From Marthasterias glacialis (lineage: Eukaryota > Echinodermata > Asteroidea > Forcipulatida > Asteriidae): 64,000 nt of DNA. The stretch covers positions 10,297,129-10,361,128 of the forward strand of contig OU452228.1 in NCBI GenBank assembly GCA_911728455.2. The letters are read 5' to 3'. Every line of letters begins with the position of its first letter. Position 1 is the stretch's first letter. A program made the position numbers and the translations under genes. Of this stretch, positions 23,536 through 34,217 are shown one piece after another. A model generated the notes under the pieces. The model ran no database searches. It was given only the letters and a program-made list of their open reading frames with translations, and was not told the origin of the DNA.

Positions 23536-23715
23536 ATAGACCTTATGCATTGACGTCATCACGCCGCCATCTTGAATTAGAGGTAAATCGATGATGTAAC
23601 AATGGAAACGCAGAGATTTGTACGCGCGGCGCACAGGATTGGCCAATGAACAACCTCATTTTGACCTCTAGACGAGGGCGCCCTACTCAAATGACGTCAT
23701 GTGCATAAGGTCTAT
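23536..23715. mobile_element. MITE with CRE-containing termini (180 bp)
   Basis: Left end ATAGACCTTATGCA then TTGACGTCAT; right end ATGACGTCATGTGCATAAGG then TCTAT. The inverted repeat is about 24 bp with two extra bases on one side. Each terminus carries a TGACGTCA-type full CRE palindrome, and the interior includes CGCCGCCATCTTG and GGGCGCCCT. No coding capacity. Confidence 0.8.
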
Positions 23716-24909
23716 TGATTGTGTTACGCGTAAATTAGTGCCAGCGTATAGCTAGGCGTGGCGACACGCGTTTGGTTACTGTATGAGTGACGAACATGCG
23801 TTCACTGCTCCAGCTATGTTTCTATCAGCCTTTTAAGACCGGTCTTAACTGGTCATGTGAACAGCCTTCAGCCAATAGGACTGCCAAAACCTGTCTGGGG
23901 GTATTTATGAATGTCTCGTAATTTAAATAAATCTGGTCCAGCCATGCCTGTGAAAATTTGGAGCTACCAGACCCTGTTGTCTAATGAAGATTTTCTGAAA
24001 ATTCAAGCTCTTGTGTTTATAACCGTGGTTTGTTGTTTTTGTGTTGTTGCAGTGAAATCACAAAAAGAGGACCCCTGTTGAGTTTGGAGAGTCTTGTAAT
24101 TCACCGTGCGCAGTGCAATACTGACCTCTGAGCTTCCTGATAAATTTACATTTCAGAAAACGTAAGTACAAAATGTATGCCAGGGTACCATCCTGTACCA
24201 TGCTGTGTGCAGTAGGTCTGGCTCAAAATGTAGATGGTATACTTTCAGTGGTAAGGCACTTTTTTCATGGTAAACAGCTCCTCTTTGAAGAAATTAAATT
24301 TCTACTGGAATCACAGGATCATCAAGGCAATGACCATGGGCAATGCCATAAAACTCTAAAAAAATTCATGCTCAGGGGCCCATAACCTTATCAAGCTCTG
24401 CTTCCTTATGGGCCCCTCCGCAGTATCACCCAAGTTCCATACTTAGTCTTTGCCAAGCTCCATTACATGTATGAATTTTCTATACAATCTGTTGTTCTCC
24501 CATTGCGTTGTAATTGATGTTTGATAATCTGGAAAACAAATTGAACTTGAATTTGAAGTAGTGTATTAAATATGCCTGACCTCGTCGAAGAATGGGTTGT
24601 AAGTCTGTGCTGTACCCAAATCCATCAAATTTCATGAAAAAAAGCCTTGGAAGTGCATGCCTTGAATTACAGGGAGGCCATGGCCTCTGTTGCACTGGTC
24701 TTTGCCTAAGTGTCCCTTAGGGCTTTGGGTTGTCCTGACAGACCATCCTGTAAGTGTAATGTACAAATGTCTGTACAAATCCACTGATGGAAGGGTACGT
24801 GGAGGCGTGTCTGGGTGTCAGTTCTGAATGCCCCGTTTTTAAAGTAGACATGTATCCGTTTTTTAAGTATATGTACAGATTTAGTGGCCTGATAGTGTAC
24901 AGAGGCATG
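23716..24909. other. No gene seen
   Basis: No exon or RNA gene recognised. GCCCCT/GCCATGGCC-containing blocks near 24330-24420 and 24660-24720 resemble parts of 34340-34470 and 51700-51880 and may be one more dispersed repeat. Confidence 0.35.
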
Positions 24910-25031
24910 GGGAGACTTTTAAGACAATAGTGGGCGTCCCACAGACCGATCCTTTTCCGTTGTTCTCAGCGATGAAAACAGTGGAAAAGGACCGGTTTGT
25001 GGGACGCCCGCTATCGTCTCAAAAGTCTCCC
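24910..25031. mobile_element. Fold-back (hairpin) repeat
   Basis: GGGAGACTTTTAAGACAATA ... GGGCGTCCCACAGACC ... CCTTTTCC pairs with GGAAAAGGACCGG ... GTGGGACGCCCGC ... GTCTCAAAAGTCTCCC. The arms are about 55 bp with a short loop near CTCAGCGATG. The terminus resembles the 39050, 44449 and 46999 family but the inner arms differ. Confidence 0.8.
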
Positions 25032-27165
25032 ATTGCAGGCATTTGCTACCATGCCCCTGGTCTTTGCCTTGGTGCCCCTGTGTCCAACTGCCCTGCCTCT
25101 ACAGGAGCAAAGTACATCATGTACGGCATGTATGGGGCACTGCACCCTGTCTGTCAGCACAGTTTGGACACCCCACTTCCAGATCCCCGTTCTGTTAGCT
25201 AGCCTTTTAAAAGGGTTTTGTGCTACAATGTAAATCATCATCGAAGTCTGGTTTTGATGCTCTGTTTAAACAGCAGTGCAGTGCATCCTTGACCATTATG
25301 CAGTGTTACATTCACTGGAGTACAAACCTAAACAATGTCTGGGAATTTCCCTGATAGTCAGATTATCATCATGAATGGAGGAAGCTCGTCCCTCAAAAAT
25401 CCTCTGGCTTCACTTCCTCATATGTGCTCAAACCAACATGAAGACCGACAGATCCTGGTGGAATATGGCATTGTTCAGCCTGGAAAAGGCCCAGATCAAT
25501 GTTTGACAAACCAACTACGGTAATAATCAGTGTTGTCAGGATTGAGCATGGTGAGCACACTAACTTTGTTTCCTCGAGACTACAACTAAAAGTGAGCAAA
25601 ACGAGACTGAGACCTGCAAGCTAGAGAATGAGATTGAAACGACCAGACGTTAAGACCTGTAATTGTTCATGTACTCGTATGTAAGTTTTTATAATAATGT
25701 GGAATTGTTGTGATGCTCTGACCGGCTGGTTTAATTCTCCAGTTTGGTTGGAATCAGCAAGCCCATCTGTTGGACTTTTTAAACAGATTAAGAATAGCAA
25801 GTTATAATCCAGGGTATTGTTTACACAGCTTGTGACCAAAATACTCTATTGATTTTTATCGTGAATTGTCCATGTTCACATTTACCACATTGATTCTCAA
25901 TGTTTTTGTTTTTTTTCAAATGAGAATTTTCATGTATGACTGACATGTACATGTACATGTACAAGGAGTTTACTTGTTTGTATAGCAAACAAATAAATAT
26001 GAGCTTCCTGGTATGTGAATGTTCATATTAGTTGAAGTCAGGAGGTCATTCGAAACTGAACTGCAACATAATGCATGCACTCATGCAGTTGCAACTTTTG
26101 TGAGTGGGTCTATGGCGTCCAAACATATAAAAACCTGTGTCTTACCATGGAGGTAGACTACCTCCATGGTCTTACATTCCAAATTGGAGAATTTTAGATG
26201 CTAGGTGACGGCAGATAAACCATGTAACTTTGTATTGTTTGCATGGTTCTGAGCATGCCTATTTCCGAGAACTGTAGATATTATTTGGTAAGTCTGCTAC
26301 CTACATTTTTTATACGAAGTACTACATGTACCTATCTTCCATGAAAGCCTTTTGCTTTACCAATTTTCATCATTTGTTTGCAAACTTTATACCATCTAGT
26401 AAGGTTTCCACAAACCCCACTAGATTATGTAATCATATAACTTTATAGCACACATGTGCATGCTCTTTTAATAAATGTGCTGTTTACTGCTATGTACGTA
26501 CATCCATGGAGGTAAATCAGTCAGGTAGTGGAAATCTGTCCAAAACAGTGAGAAAACCTCTTCTCAGAGCCACCACCTCTTTAATAGAGTGTTACACGGT
26601 GTCGACACTGTAAATTTCTTCCTTATCATGTTCTACTGTACATGTTGTACATTGTAAAAATGAAATGATCTATTTATGTATTCATGTGCACATGTACACC
26701 AGTGCATGGTACTGCATGTTGTTCATGTACTACACACTTTGTGGACAGGTCTGTGCACATTGCTGACAGTTGACTGCTCTGTACACAATGTACTGCACAG
26801 GTTGTGCACCAGTGCACAAAACACACAATGTTTTTTAAGGGCAGTTCTGAAGCAATGTACAGTTAAGGGCCGTCCAGAGTTTCAACAATTTCTCCGGCAT
26901 TCAAAGTGTATGATGTGGGTGGGTGGGGGGGGGGGGGGGATAAGAGTTCATGTAAAACTTTTTTGAGAAACGTTGTTATTTCTAAAGTAAAATCAGCAGA
27001 GGGAAAACGGAACTGAAAAACAAAAATAAACAAATAAACAACTAACTGGAGACTCTTGGGGACAATTCACATTGACTAATGACAGTTAAATCATGGAGGA
27101 AGTACCGTACTCCATGGTTACATGCACATGATATGGATACTGACATGAACAAGAAATGGTACAGG
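25032..27165. other. No gene seen; palindromic and TACATGTA-rich sequence
   Basis: Contains a perfect 27-base palindrome at 26144-26170 (13-bp arms, one-base centre), a run of CATGTA units near 25944-25962 and many GTGCACA/TGTACA palindromes around 26640-26830. A G run lies at 26925-26939. No exon recognised. Confidence 0.4.
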
Positions 27166-27545
27166 GAGGGGATCGTAAATAATAATAATAATAATACCAA
27201 GATTTATAACGCGCATTTGCCTAAGGATAAAATGCGCAACAATAAGGAAAGATCTAGAAAAACAACAAAGAAGACAAGCAATAGTTAATTGGACCGTGGA
27301 GAGAACAAGTGTGTTTTTAGTTTACCCTTAAAGGTGTTGAGTGAGTTGATGCTACAGATGTTGTGTGGTAGAGAATTCCAGTATCGGGGACCGGCAACCG
27401 AGAAGGCCCTGTCCCCTGCCCTTTTGAACGTGTGTAAAAAGTAAAACGGTGTATGCCGTAACAATGTTGAAAACTTTGAACAACCCCTGATTGCTGGAGA
27501 TTAGGCCCCTGACAATTTTCGACCATTGGCCATGTTGGCAATTGT
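27166..27545 (-). repeat. Degraded retroposon 3' end with AAT tail
   Basis: On the minus strand the sequence ends in an ATT run (27178-27195 on plus). Just before it is the GCGCATTTTATCC...AATGCGCGTTATAAAT block, which I recall at the ends of LINE/SINE copies in marine invertebrates. The segment at 27340-27540 is similar in style to 48180-48260 (both contain a TTCCA...GGGG...GCA block). Family not determined. Confidence 0.35.
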
Positions 27546-29034
27546 TCAAATTATCGCAGCGGTCTTCCTTTTAACAGTGGCCCGCTGGCCAAATGGCAGT
27601 TAAAAATTCTGAGGGCCAGTCAACATTCTGTCCGAAGTGGTCCTGCTGGCTACATGTAGGTCATTGCTTCCAACAGATACATGCACTGATTGTTTGTATG
27701 GGTTAAACTCATGTACCATACAAGATGACAAAAAAAGATGTTGAAAGAAAACCTTAAGATATAGACCAGTGACAAAGCTGAGGGACTATTGAAGTGACAA
27801 ACTAACTGGTCCCACTGGCCAGTCACTGAACAAGTTAAGGGCAAACCCTGTATCATGGGTATCAGGACCCTAATCGTATCATGAGGCATATGAGATTTGT
27901 CAGGATTTGTTCCTGATTTCAGGTACATACAATGTACACGGTGTATGTACAATGTACATACATCGGTGCGCGATCCGAGCGATAAACTACCACCTGCTCT
28001 CTGCTGCAAACACACCGGGCAGGTTAGTAGGAGCAGGCTGACGCTGGTCGATCGACGATCACACGGACGATCGCTTGTTGTAGGCTCCTACTGTACATGT
28101 ACAGTGTTGGGTTTTCTTGTTACACCGTGTACAATGTGCACCACACACATGACACACAACCAACCGGTCGATTGTCGTTCCGAAACAACGTTGCTTGAAT
28201 ATAAACATGGATATTCATACCCTGTGCTGCTGCAATATGCAAATGATGTACGCCATCACTCTGAGGATTAAAAGGCTGGGCCAGCCTTTATTCATTTACG
28301 TTTGTAATTAACTGCCATTAATCCTTGACAGATTTTTTTGTTCAAAGTATCAAATGAAAGCTCATAACTTGCAATTTGAAAGTTGAATCAATTGTTAACC
28401 CCCAAATCGGCCTGAAATCGGACAATGCATCTTTAATGCATTGTGTGTTGTATCTGGTGTCTATGATGTACGTTCACCTGGGCAGATTTTGGTAACGCTC
28501 CAAGTTCAATTTTTTGTCATCACGATAATCCTTAAAAGGGAAAGTACATCGTTGATTTTTTTGGAAGAGTAAATTTAACTCCTATCCTTGAGATTTTCAA
28601 TAAACCCACCAAGGCTACTACATGTACCAACTTGTGAAAAGTTTGTATTTAAGTGAAAACGAGGAAAACAGTAATTTAAATGCCTTTGCTCTTACCTTTG
28701 AAAGTTATTTCAGACATACGTTTACAAACAATTTAATGGCCTGGCATTTGTACCCTAGCAGAGTCTTTCTCAAAGGCTGAAACTGGAGCTTTTGAGAAAG
28801 ACTCTGCTTTGGTCAAAACGTGAGGCCATTAACATTTTTTTTGCATTGACATGAATGTATACCATACATGTAGGTCCTTCTGGTTGGTAAGCAGTCTGCA
28901 ATAGCTTTTTTTTTCTCAGAAATATTCTTCCAAAGTATTGGTATAGGCCTAATTAGTTAAAACTATTAGATTGAAAGTGGTATTTTTTATTATTTATTGT
29001 TATTATTTTTGTTTATAACTACCTATCCTTATTT
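27546..29034. other. Intergenic sequence with one strong hairpin
   Basis: A perfect 18-bp inverted repeat (AGCAGAGTCTTTCTCAAA at 28757-28774, complement at 28791-28808) surrounds a 16-base loop. It looks like part of a widespread invertebrate repeat and not a miRNA precursor. No exon recognised. Confidence 0.5.
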
Positions 29035-29381
29035 GCCCCAGCTCAACATTGGTAAACTGACTGTAAATGCTTCCATTCTTTGCACAAATCAAGATATTTG
29101 TAATAAAACCAACCTGTGAAAATTTCAGCTCATTACGTTTTTTCATTTGCAAGAAAACGGTAACAATGCATTCAGCATTTTGTCTGCATTCTTAAAGGCA
29201 GAGTCATCATCTCACTGAGGCTTAAAACTAATTTTGGATTTATTTTTAAAAAACAATAACACTTCAGGCAGAAATATTTCAAGGAAAGTTTTCTACCAAC
29301 ATTATCTGTATACCATGTAAGGTACATGATGTAAATCTGTGAACATTTATCTTTTTCTTCTCCCCAATGTTGAGCTGGGGC
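29035..29381. mobile_element. Possible TIR element with 18-bp ends
   Basis: GCCCCAGCTCAACATTGG at 29035-29052 is matched by its exact complement at 29364-29381. No frame inside. Too short for an autonomous element. Confidence 0.5.
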
Positions 29382-30002
29382 TTTAATGTGTCTTGCTTGT
29401 AGTGAAAGAAGTACCTCAAGGGGTCATGACCTGGTTGTCTTGCAGTCATGCCCCCGCAGTACCACATGAAATTGTCTCATTATGTACTTTAACGTTTGTT
29501 ATTCTAACCCAAGTGCCCTTTTCAAGAGTGGTGACCTTGCCTCCTTGGATTAAAAAAAAATACAGGAATGTTACGCTGCACATTATAAATATTCCGAACT
29601 GAATTAAGTCACTACCAAAAACAGAGGAAAATGTGGATGGAGGAAATACTCATGTTTATGTTTTCCTTGTGGTTCAAGCACACAAGTTTCCTCTTTGTCA
29701 TTCTTCTGTTTTTGTAATAGCTTTCCTGTTTAATCTGAAAACAACACCAGTGACATCATCCGTTTTTATGGTTGTGGCTTGACCTCTCTTTGCATCAAAA
29801 ATTGTTTTGTCAAATCGGCTTTGCAAAAATGGTTTTCTGTGGAGCAACATATTTGGGGTTATTGAACGAGTTTGTAATCAGTGAATGTAGGATTAGAACA
29901 TTTGCATGGTGGGAAAACAATATTTTGCAGAAACACCGTGAACATAAAACTCTCTGTATGAGTTGCAGTGGTTCTGAAAAGAATTGGTGGTTTTAACAAC
30001 TC

Positions 30003-30125
30003 AACGTTTCGATCAGTATGCTCCGATTGTCTTCAGGAGAATGCTGGACTCTGTTGCCGTATGCTAAAACCGGCAGTTCTTTTGAGAACCACCACAACTC
30101 ATTGAGAGAGTTTTATGTACATGGT
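30003..30125. repeat. Retroelement-tail-like repeat with CGAAACGTTGAGT motif
   Basis: On the minus strand, CTGAAGACAATCGGAGCAT then ACTGATCGAAACGTTGAGTT; followed on plus by GTTCTTTTGAGAACCACC. Related sequence lies at 46109-46175 (CAGAAGATGGCCAG ... TGATTGAAACGTCAAGT ... CTTCTCAGAGGCCACC) and, in part, near 26555. I associate this arrangement with tails of Penelope-like or related elements; uncertain. Confidence 0.35.
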
Positions 30126-31100
30126 GTCCCTGCAATCCTCACTAGATCAATGAATGTATCGTGTTTTCTCATGCTAGTGAACAGCAGAAAATGTGATTCA
30201 GCCAAGATAGTTGAAAATGTGATTCAGCCGAAACTTCACCATTACCAGAACTGAATTAATTGAGTTTTTGATGCATAAACGTCTCTTTTACATCAATTAA
30301 ATAAAGGTCTCATTTGTTAGGAGAAAAAACATTGCCCATACATTTGAAATGAGATAGACTTTCCATACCATGAATGTACTCTACATGTACCCATAGAAAA
30401 AGAACCTGGAGAATACTGAGTGAGTCATTAACTGCGCATCTCAGTTTGCGAGATTATGTTATATACATATGCGCCCATTTTAGTACGCTGTGTTTTTACA
30501 CCTGAAATCACCTTTGATGTGCTCATAATGGCAAAATTTGCCATACAGCATGTACAGCCACATTAAATTTGACCAATAAATATTGTAGAAAAAAATCGTA
30601 TGGGCGTTGGCATTTTGCCATACAGGCATGACGGGCATATCACGTGGTATTGATCTGCCGCGTCCACCAGCAGGACACAGAGTGCACTCAGGCTCAGCAC
30701 TCTCTTTGCTCAACATGTACATGTACGTCTATGAGATGTGCATTGTGTGCACATAGCAAAGCAGGTCTTTTTGGTTGAATTCGAACATACAGCACTGTAT
30801 CATAATTATACTAACAGCCCCAAATTATGTGAAAACATTTGGCTACTTCATACAAAATGGGATTTAATCGTTTTGGTTTGTAGGGTGATCATGACGGTAA
30901 TGATAGTTCATACGCTCCCTGACACTTGACTAACAGAACTGAGGGGTTCACAAAATAGTGAGGAAGAACAGAAAGAGGTTAAAAACATAGATTTCCACAA
31001 AAATCAGGCATAATGCATGCGTACTGAAAATAGAACAATGAATATTATACATAAATATATGTTAATCACTATGTGTTTTCCCCATTATTTCCCTTTGCAG

Positions 31101-31247
31101 GCTGGAGATCAACCACTATGAGGAAGTGATCTGTTGAAGCATTAGCGTGGTCAACCGGCAAAGTTCCACTCATCGATATCAGTGCAATAGTGCCGCCAGT
31201 TCCAAAGTTCACTCACACAGACTGCACTTTTTCTCCAACGGCCCACA
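31101..31247 (+). promoter_or_regulatory. 5' UTR part of the first ARAP coding exon, with a 3-codon uORF
   Basis: The exon begins after a clear acceptor (ATTTCCCTTTGCAG, AG at 31099-31100), so at least one upstream non-coding exon exists. In the ARAP frame there is a TGA at 31119-31121, so translation cannot start earlier in this exon. A three-codon upstream ORF (ATG at 31118, TGA at 31127-31129) precedes the main start. The main ATG at 31248 has A at -3 and G at +4, a strong Kozak context. Confidence 0.8.
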
Positions 31248-34217
31248 ATGGCCCACAAGGTGGCATCATCACTCCAGGATTGGCTGGAGTCCTTAGATCT
31301 TGGCCACTTCACCGCTAACTTTCTCGTCAATGGTGTCACAGAGCTCCATCAGGTTTGCCACCTGACTGAAGATCAGCTGAACATGTTAGGAATTACACAG
31401 AGAGGCTACCAGAAACGAATCCTCAACCATTTACCAAGTGAAGCAGAAGCTTTGTTGTCAGAGTTTGTTGTGAGCACTGAGAAGGAGAATCATACACCCA
31501 CCACGGAAGCTCCAATGCCTCCACCAAGGGTCAATGTTCAACAGCAAAGCAAAGAGAACGGACACAATAAAGGAAAGAAGCCAGTGTTTGATGATGAAGC
31601 ATATTTAATGCATCCACCATCTGGTGCAGTCGATGTTCAATCCAACACTCCCATTCTGCCTCCAAGGAGATCTGCTCCAAACATATTGCAGTCACAGGAA
31701 ATAGACCGTCAGTTACCAACAAAACGTCAGAGTGCACCCTCTACGTATGCGGGTTCTGGGTCACACCCTTCAGTTCCTCCAAGAGGCCCTAGTCCAAGAA
31801 TGATTGTAAATCCAGAGGTTCCTCCCAAACAGTCACGAGATGTACCCAGGCCTCAACCTCGAGCAAGGCCAGAGCCTAATACGGAAGAAAGACCTCCCCC
31901 GCTACCTGATCGACGGGAAAGGCCAGATAGCAGACCTGTGCCAAAGCAGCGTCCAGTACCCAAAGCCCCTCCTGTAGACGAATCCCATTCCTTGTTAAAG
32001 TCATCTTTACCTGCAGAACTATTCCCAAAGTCTGAGCAAAACATATATCTAGACAATTTTCCTACTTCCCCTTCCCCTCTGTTGCCATCATCACAATTTC
32101 TTTCGCCACCACCAATTCTTCCACCACAATCTCAAGGGTCTTTTGATGATAATTTGGATGATGACAGTCTTCCCGACTTGCCTCCTCCACCCCCTCCCAA
32201 GAGCTCACCTAGTCCTAAAATCATTAAGAGGGATTTACCAGCAGCTCCCCATTCTGCTTCCCTGGACACATCTTCAATCGCATCTGATGTCGGGTCACAC
32301 TTGACAGACAGCTCCACTTTGATGTTATCTGCATATGAGTTTGATGATGTTGGTCCTCCAAGTTTCCCCCCTCCTCCTCCTCCTTCCAAAGCAATAGTCG
32401 TTCCTTTTCCCAGTGCAGTATCTATAAATGACTCTGAGCAAGAAAGTCTGCCAGCTCTTCCTCCTCCAGCTCCACCGAGAGGTTCATCTCCACCAACAGG
32501 TTCACTCCCCCCCATGCCACCAAAACGTCAAAGCGCCACAAACTTATCAGTCATGCCTCAGCTTTCTTCCGACTTGCCAGCTCCACCACTACCATCTGAG
32601 GAGACACCTGTGCAAAGTGTACTCGAGGCTCCACCCCAACCACAGCAGAGCTCTTTTAATCCCTTTGACTCGACAAATACTGATAAACATATCAGTTTTT
32701 CTGATACTTTGAACATTGCGCAGTTTGACCCACTTTCTACAGAAGAGAATATTAGTGAGTTTTATCCTGATGCACCCCCAATACGTCCACCATCCCTTTT
32801 CTGCAACCCTGAGATGTTCGAACATGATCTATCCCTTCCCCCTCCTCCTTGCACACCTCCCCCATTACCACCATCAACACACCAGCCATCCCCTGTACTT
32901 TCACCCAGCACTGATCCTGATCTCACTATGGTTTTAATGTCAAGACCTGTTCCTCTCCCTCCTGTCACAAGACGTGGAAGCCATCCTCCACCAACTCCAC
33001 CAACCAGAGATTTGGTCAGCAAAATGCCTTATCTGCCAGACCGTCCTCCCAACCTTTCTCTCAGTTCGGTAGATCTGGACTTTCAGAACTCGCCATCGAC
33101 AGAAAAAGCAGGGGCTCCCAATCTGACGCAGCCATACTTGCCAGAGGAAGCAGTACTTAATCAACAACCAATGAGTTCATCTCAAGGAGAGTCTTGTCAA
33201 GCACCATCTCATAGCCCTACAGCAAACCAAGGACCGGCACCTGGACCATCAGCCACTCCTCTGACACAAGACACACATCAATCAACTGTACCAATGGCAC
33301 GTCCCCGCAAGTCATCAAACTTAGTTGATCATGAAGGTCACGCTGTCAAGCTCAATACTACAGGTAATGGAAATGAAGGAAAACCTTTAGTGGATCAAGA
33401 TTTTAGAAGTGATCAGACACAAAGTACTCTCAGTTCATATTCTGTAGCATTAACTCATGATGACCTTGAAGACCAGTACTCGAAGATACATCGCTCTTCC
33501 ATTTCAACACCAAAGGATGTTGAAACATTTGATGAATCAACAGGTGTGCCTAAGCTTCCTTCACGTCCTCCACCAATTCCCCCCAGGTTAGATCCACAGG
33601 GTGAAGCAGAACCTTCTCTTGCATCATTACCAAGACCAAATCCCATTGGTGCCAATAGCAATGATGATAACTGCAGCTTCTTGACTGATGCAGATTCAAG
33701 ACCCGTCTCGGGAGCAAGTTCAGACCGACACTCCTATATCTTGCTGAGTGAGTCTGTAAGTGGTATAACGGAAGGGCACCCAGCTATCCCAATAGAGCCA
33801 TTTAGGCCAACGACGACTACTCCTTTTGAGGAAGCCCATAAGGCAGGTTCACTACTGCAACATGAGAAGGAGAAAATGCCACCCAAACCAGCTAGACGCG
33901 CTCCTCCACCCCCAGTGGCAAAAACTCATGAACAAGCTCCAACTCACATGCTCAAAATGCCGACAAAAGCTGTACCCGTGCTTCCCGTGAGGCACACATC
34001 TCCTTCGCTGCCACCAATTCTCAATGAGGATGAATATGACTTGCTGGATGCCAAAGGAATGGGGCCAGAGAGCCCTCTTCAAGACGAACCCATGGGTTCC
34101 ACAGAGAGGTATAAGTTTACTTTCAAGGAACTGGCACAGAATGAAGAGAGTGGAGACGATGATGATTCTGGCTTTGACATGGACAGCTTGAGTTACAGCA
34201 AGGCCTCTGTGTTAGAG
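31248..34217 (+). CDS. ARAP: ARAP exon: SAM domain and proline-rich region (990 codons)
   Basis: The start gives MAHKVASSLQDWLESLDLGH, a SAM domain running through DQLNMLGITQRGYQKRIL; ARAP SAM domains are known to bind the SHIP2 SAM domain. The rest is low-complexity and rich in Pro/Ser with many PxxP, PPxPPR and polyproline runs. Ena/VASP-type (F/L)PPPP motifs are seen near residues 310, 373 and 530. Three copies of a basic-SA motif (RRSAPN, KRQSAPS, KRQSATN, about residues 139, 159 and 426) look like basophilic kinase sites. The end is acidic (ESGDDDDSGFDMDS). Exon ends at GTTAGAG|GTAAGA, phase 0. The short read-through after 34217 is intron. Confidence 0.92.

Noticed and set aside
26144-26170. 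Palindrome containing GAGGTAG/CTACCTC, resembling a let-7 seed and its target
   Set aside because: It is a perfect 27-base palindrome with a one-base centre, not a 60-80-base precursor hairpin, and the rest of the mature let-7 sequence is absent.
28757-28808. miRNA precursor hairpin
   Set aside because: Only 18 bp of stem with a 16-base loop, and the sequence looks like part of a dispersed repeat.
31853-33167. Long antisense frames rich in Gly/Ser opposite the ARAP exon
   Set aside because: They mirror the Pro/Ser-rich sense strand; the sense strand has the SAM domain and spliced continuation.
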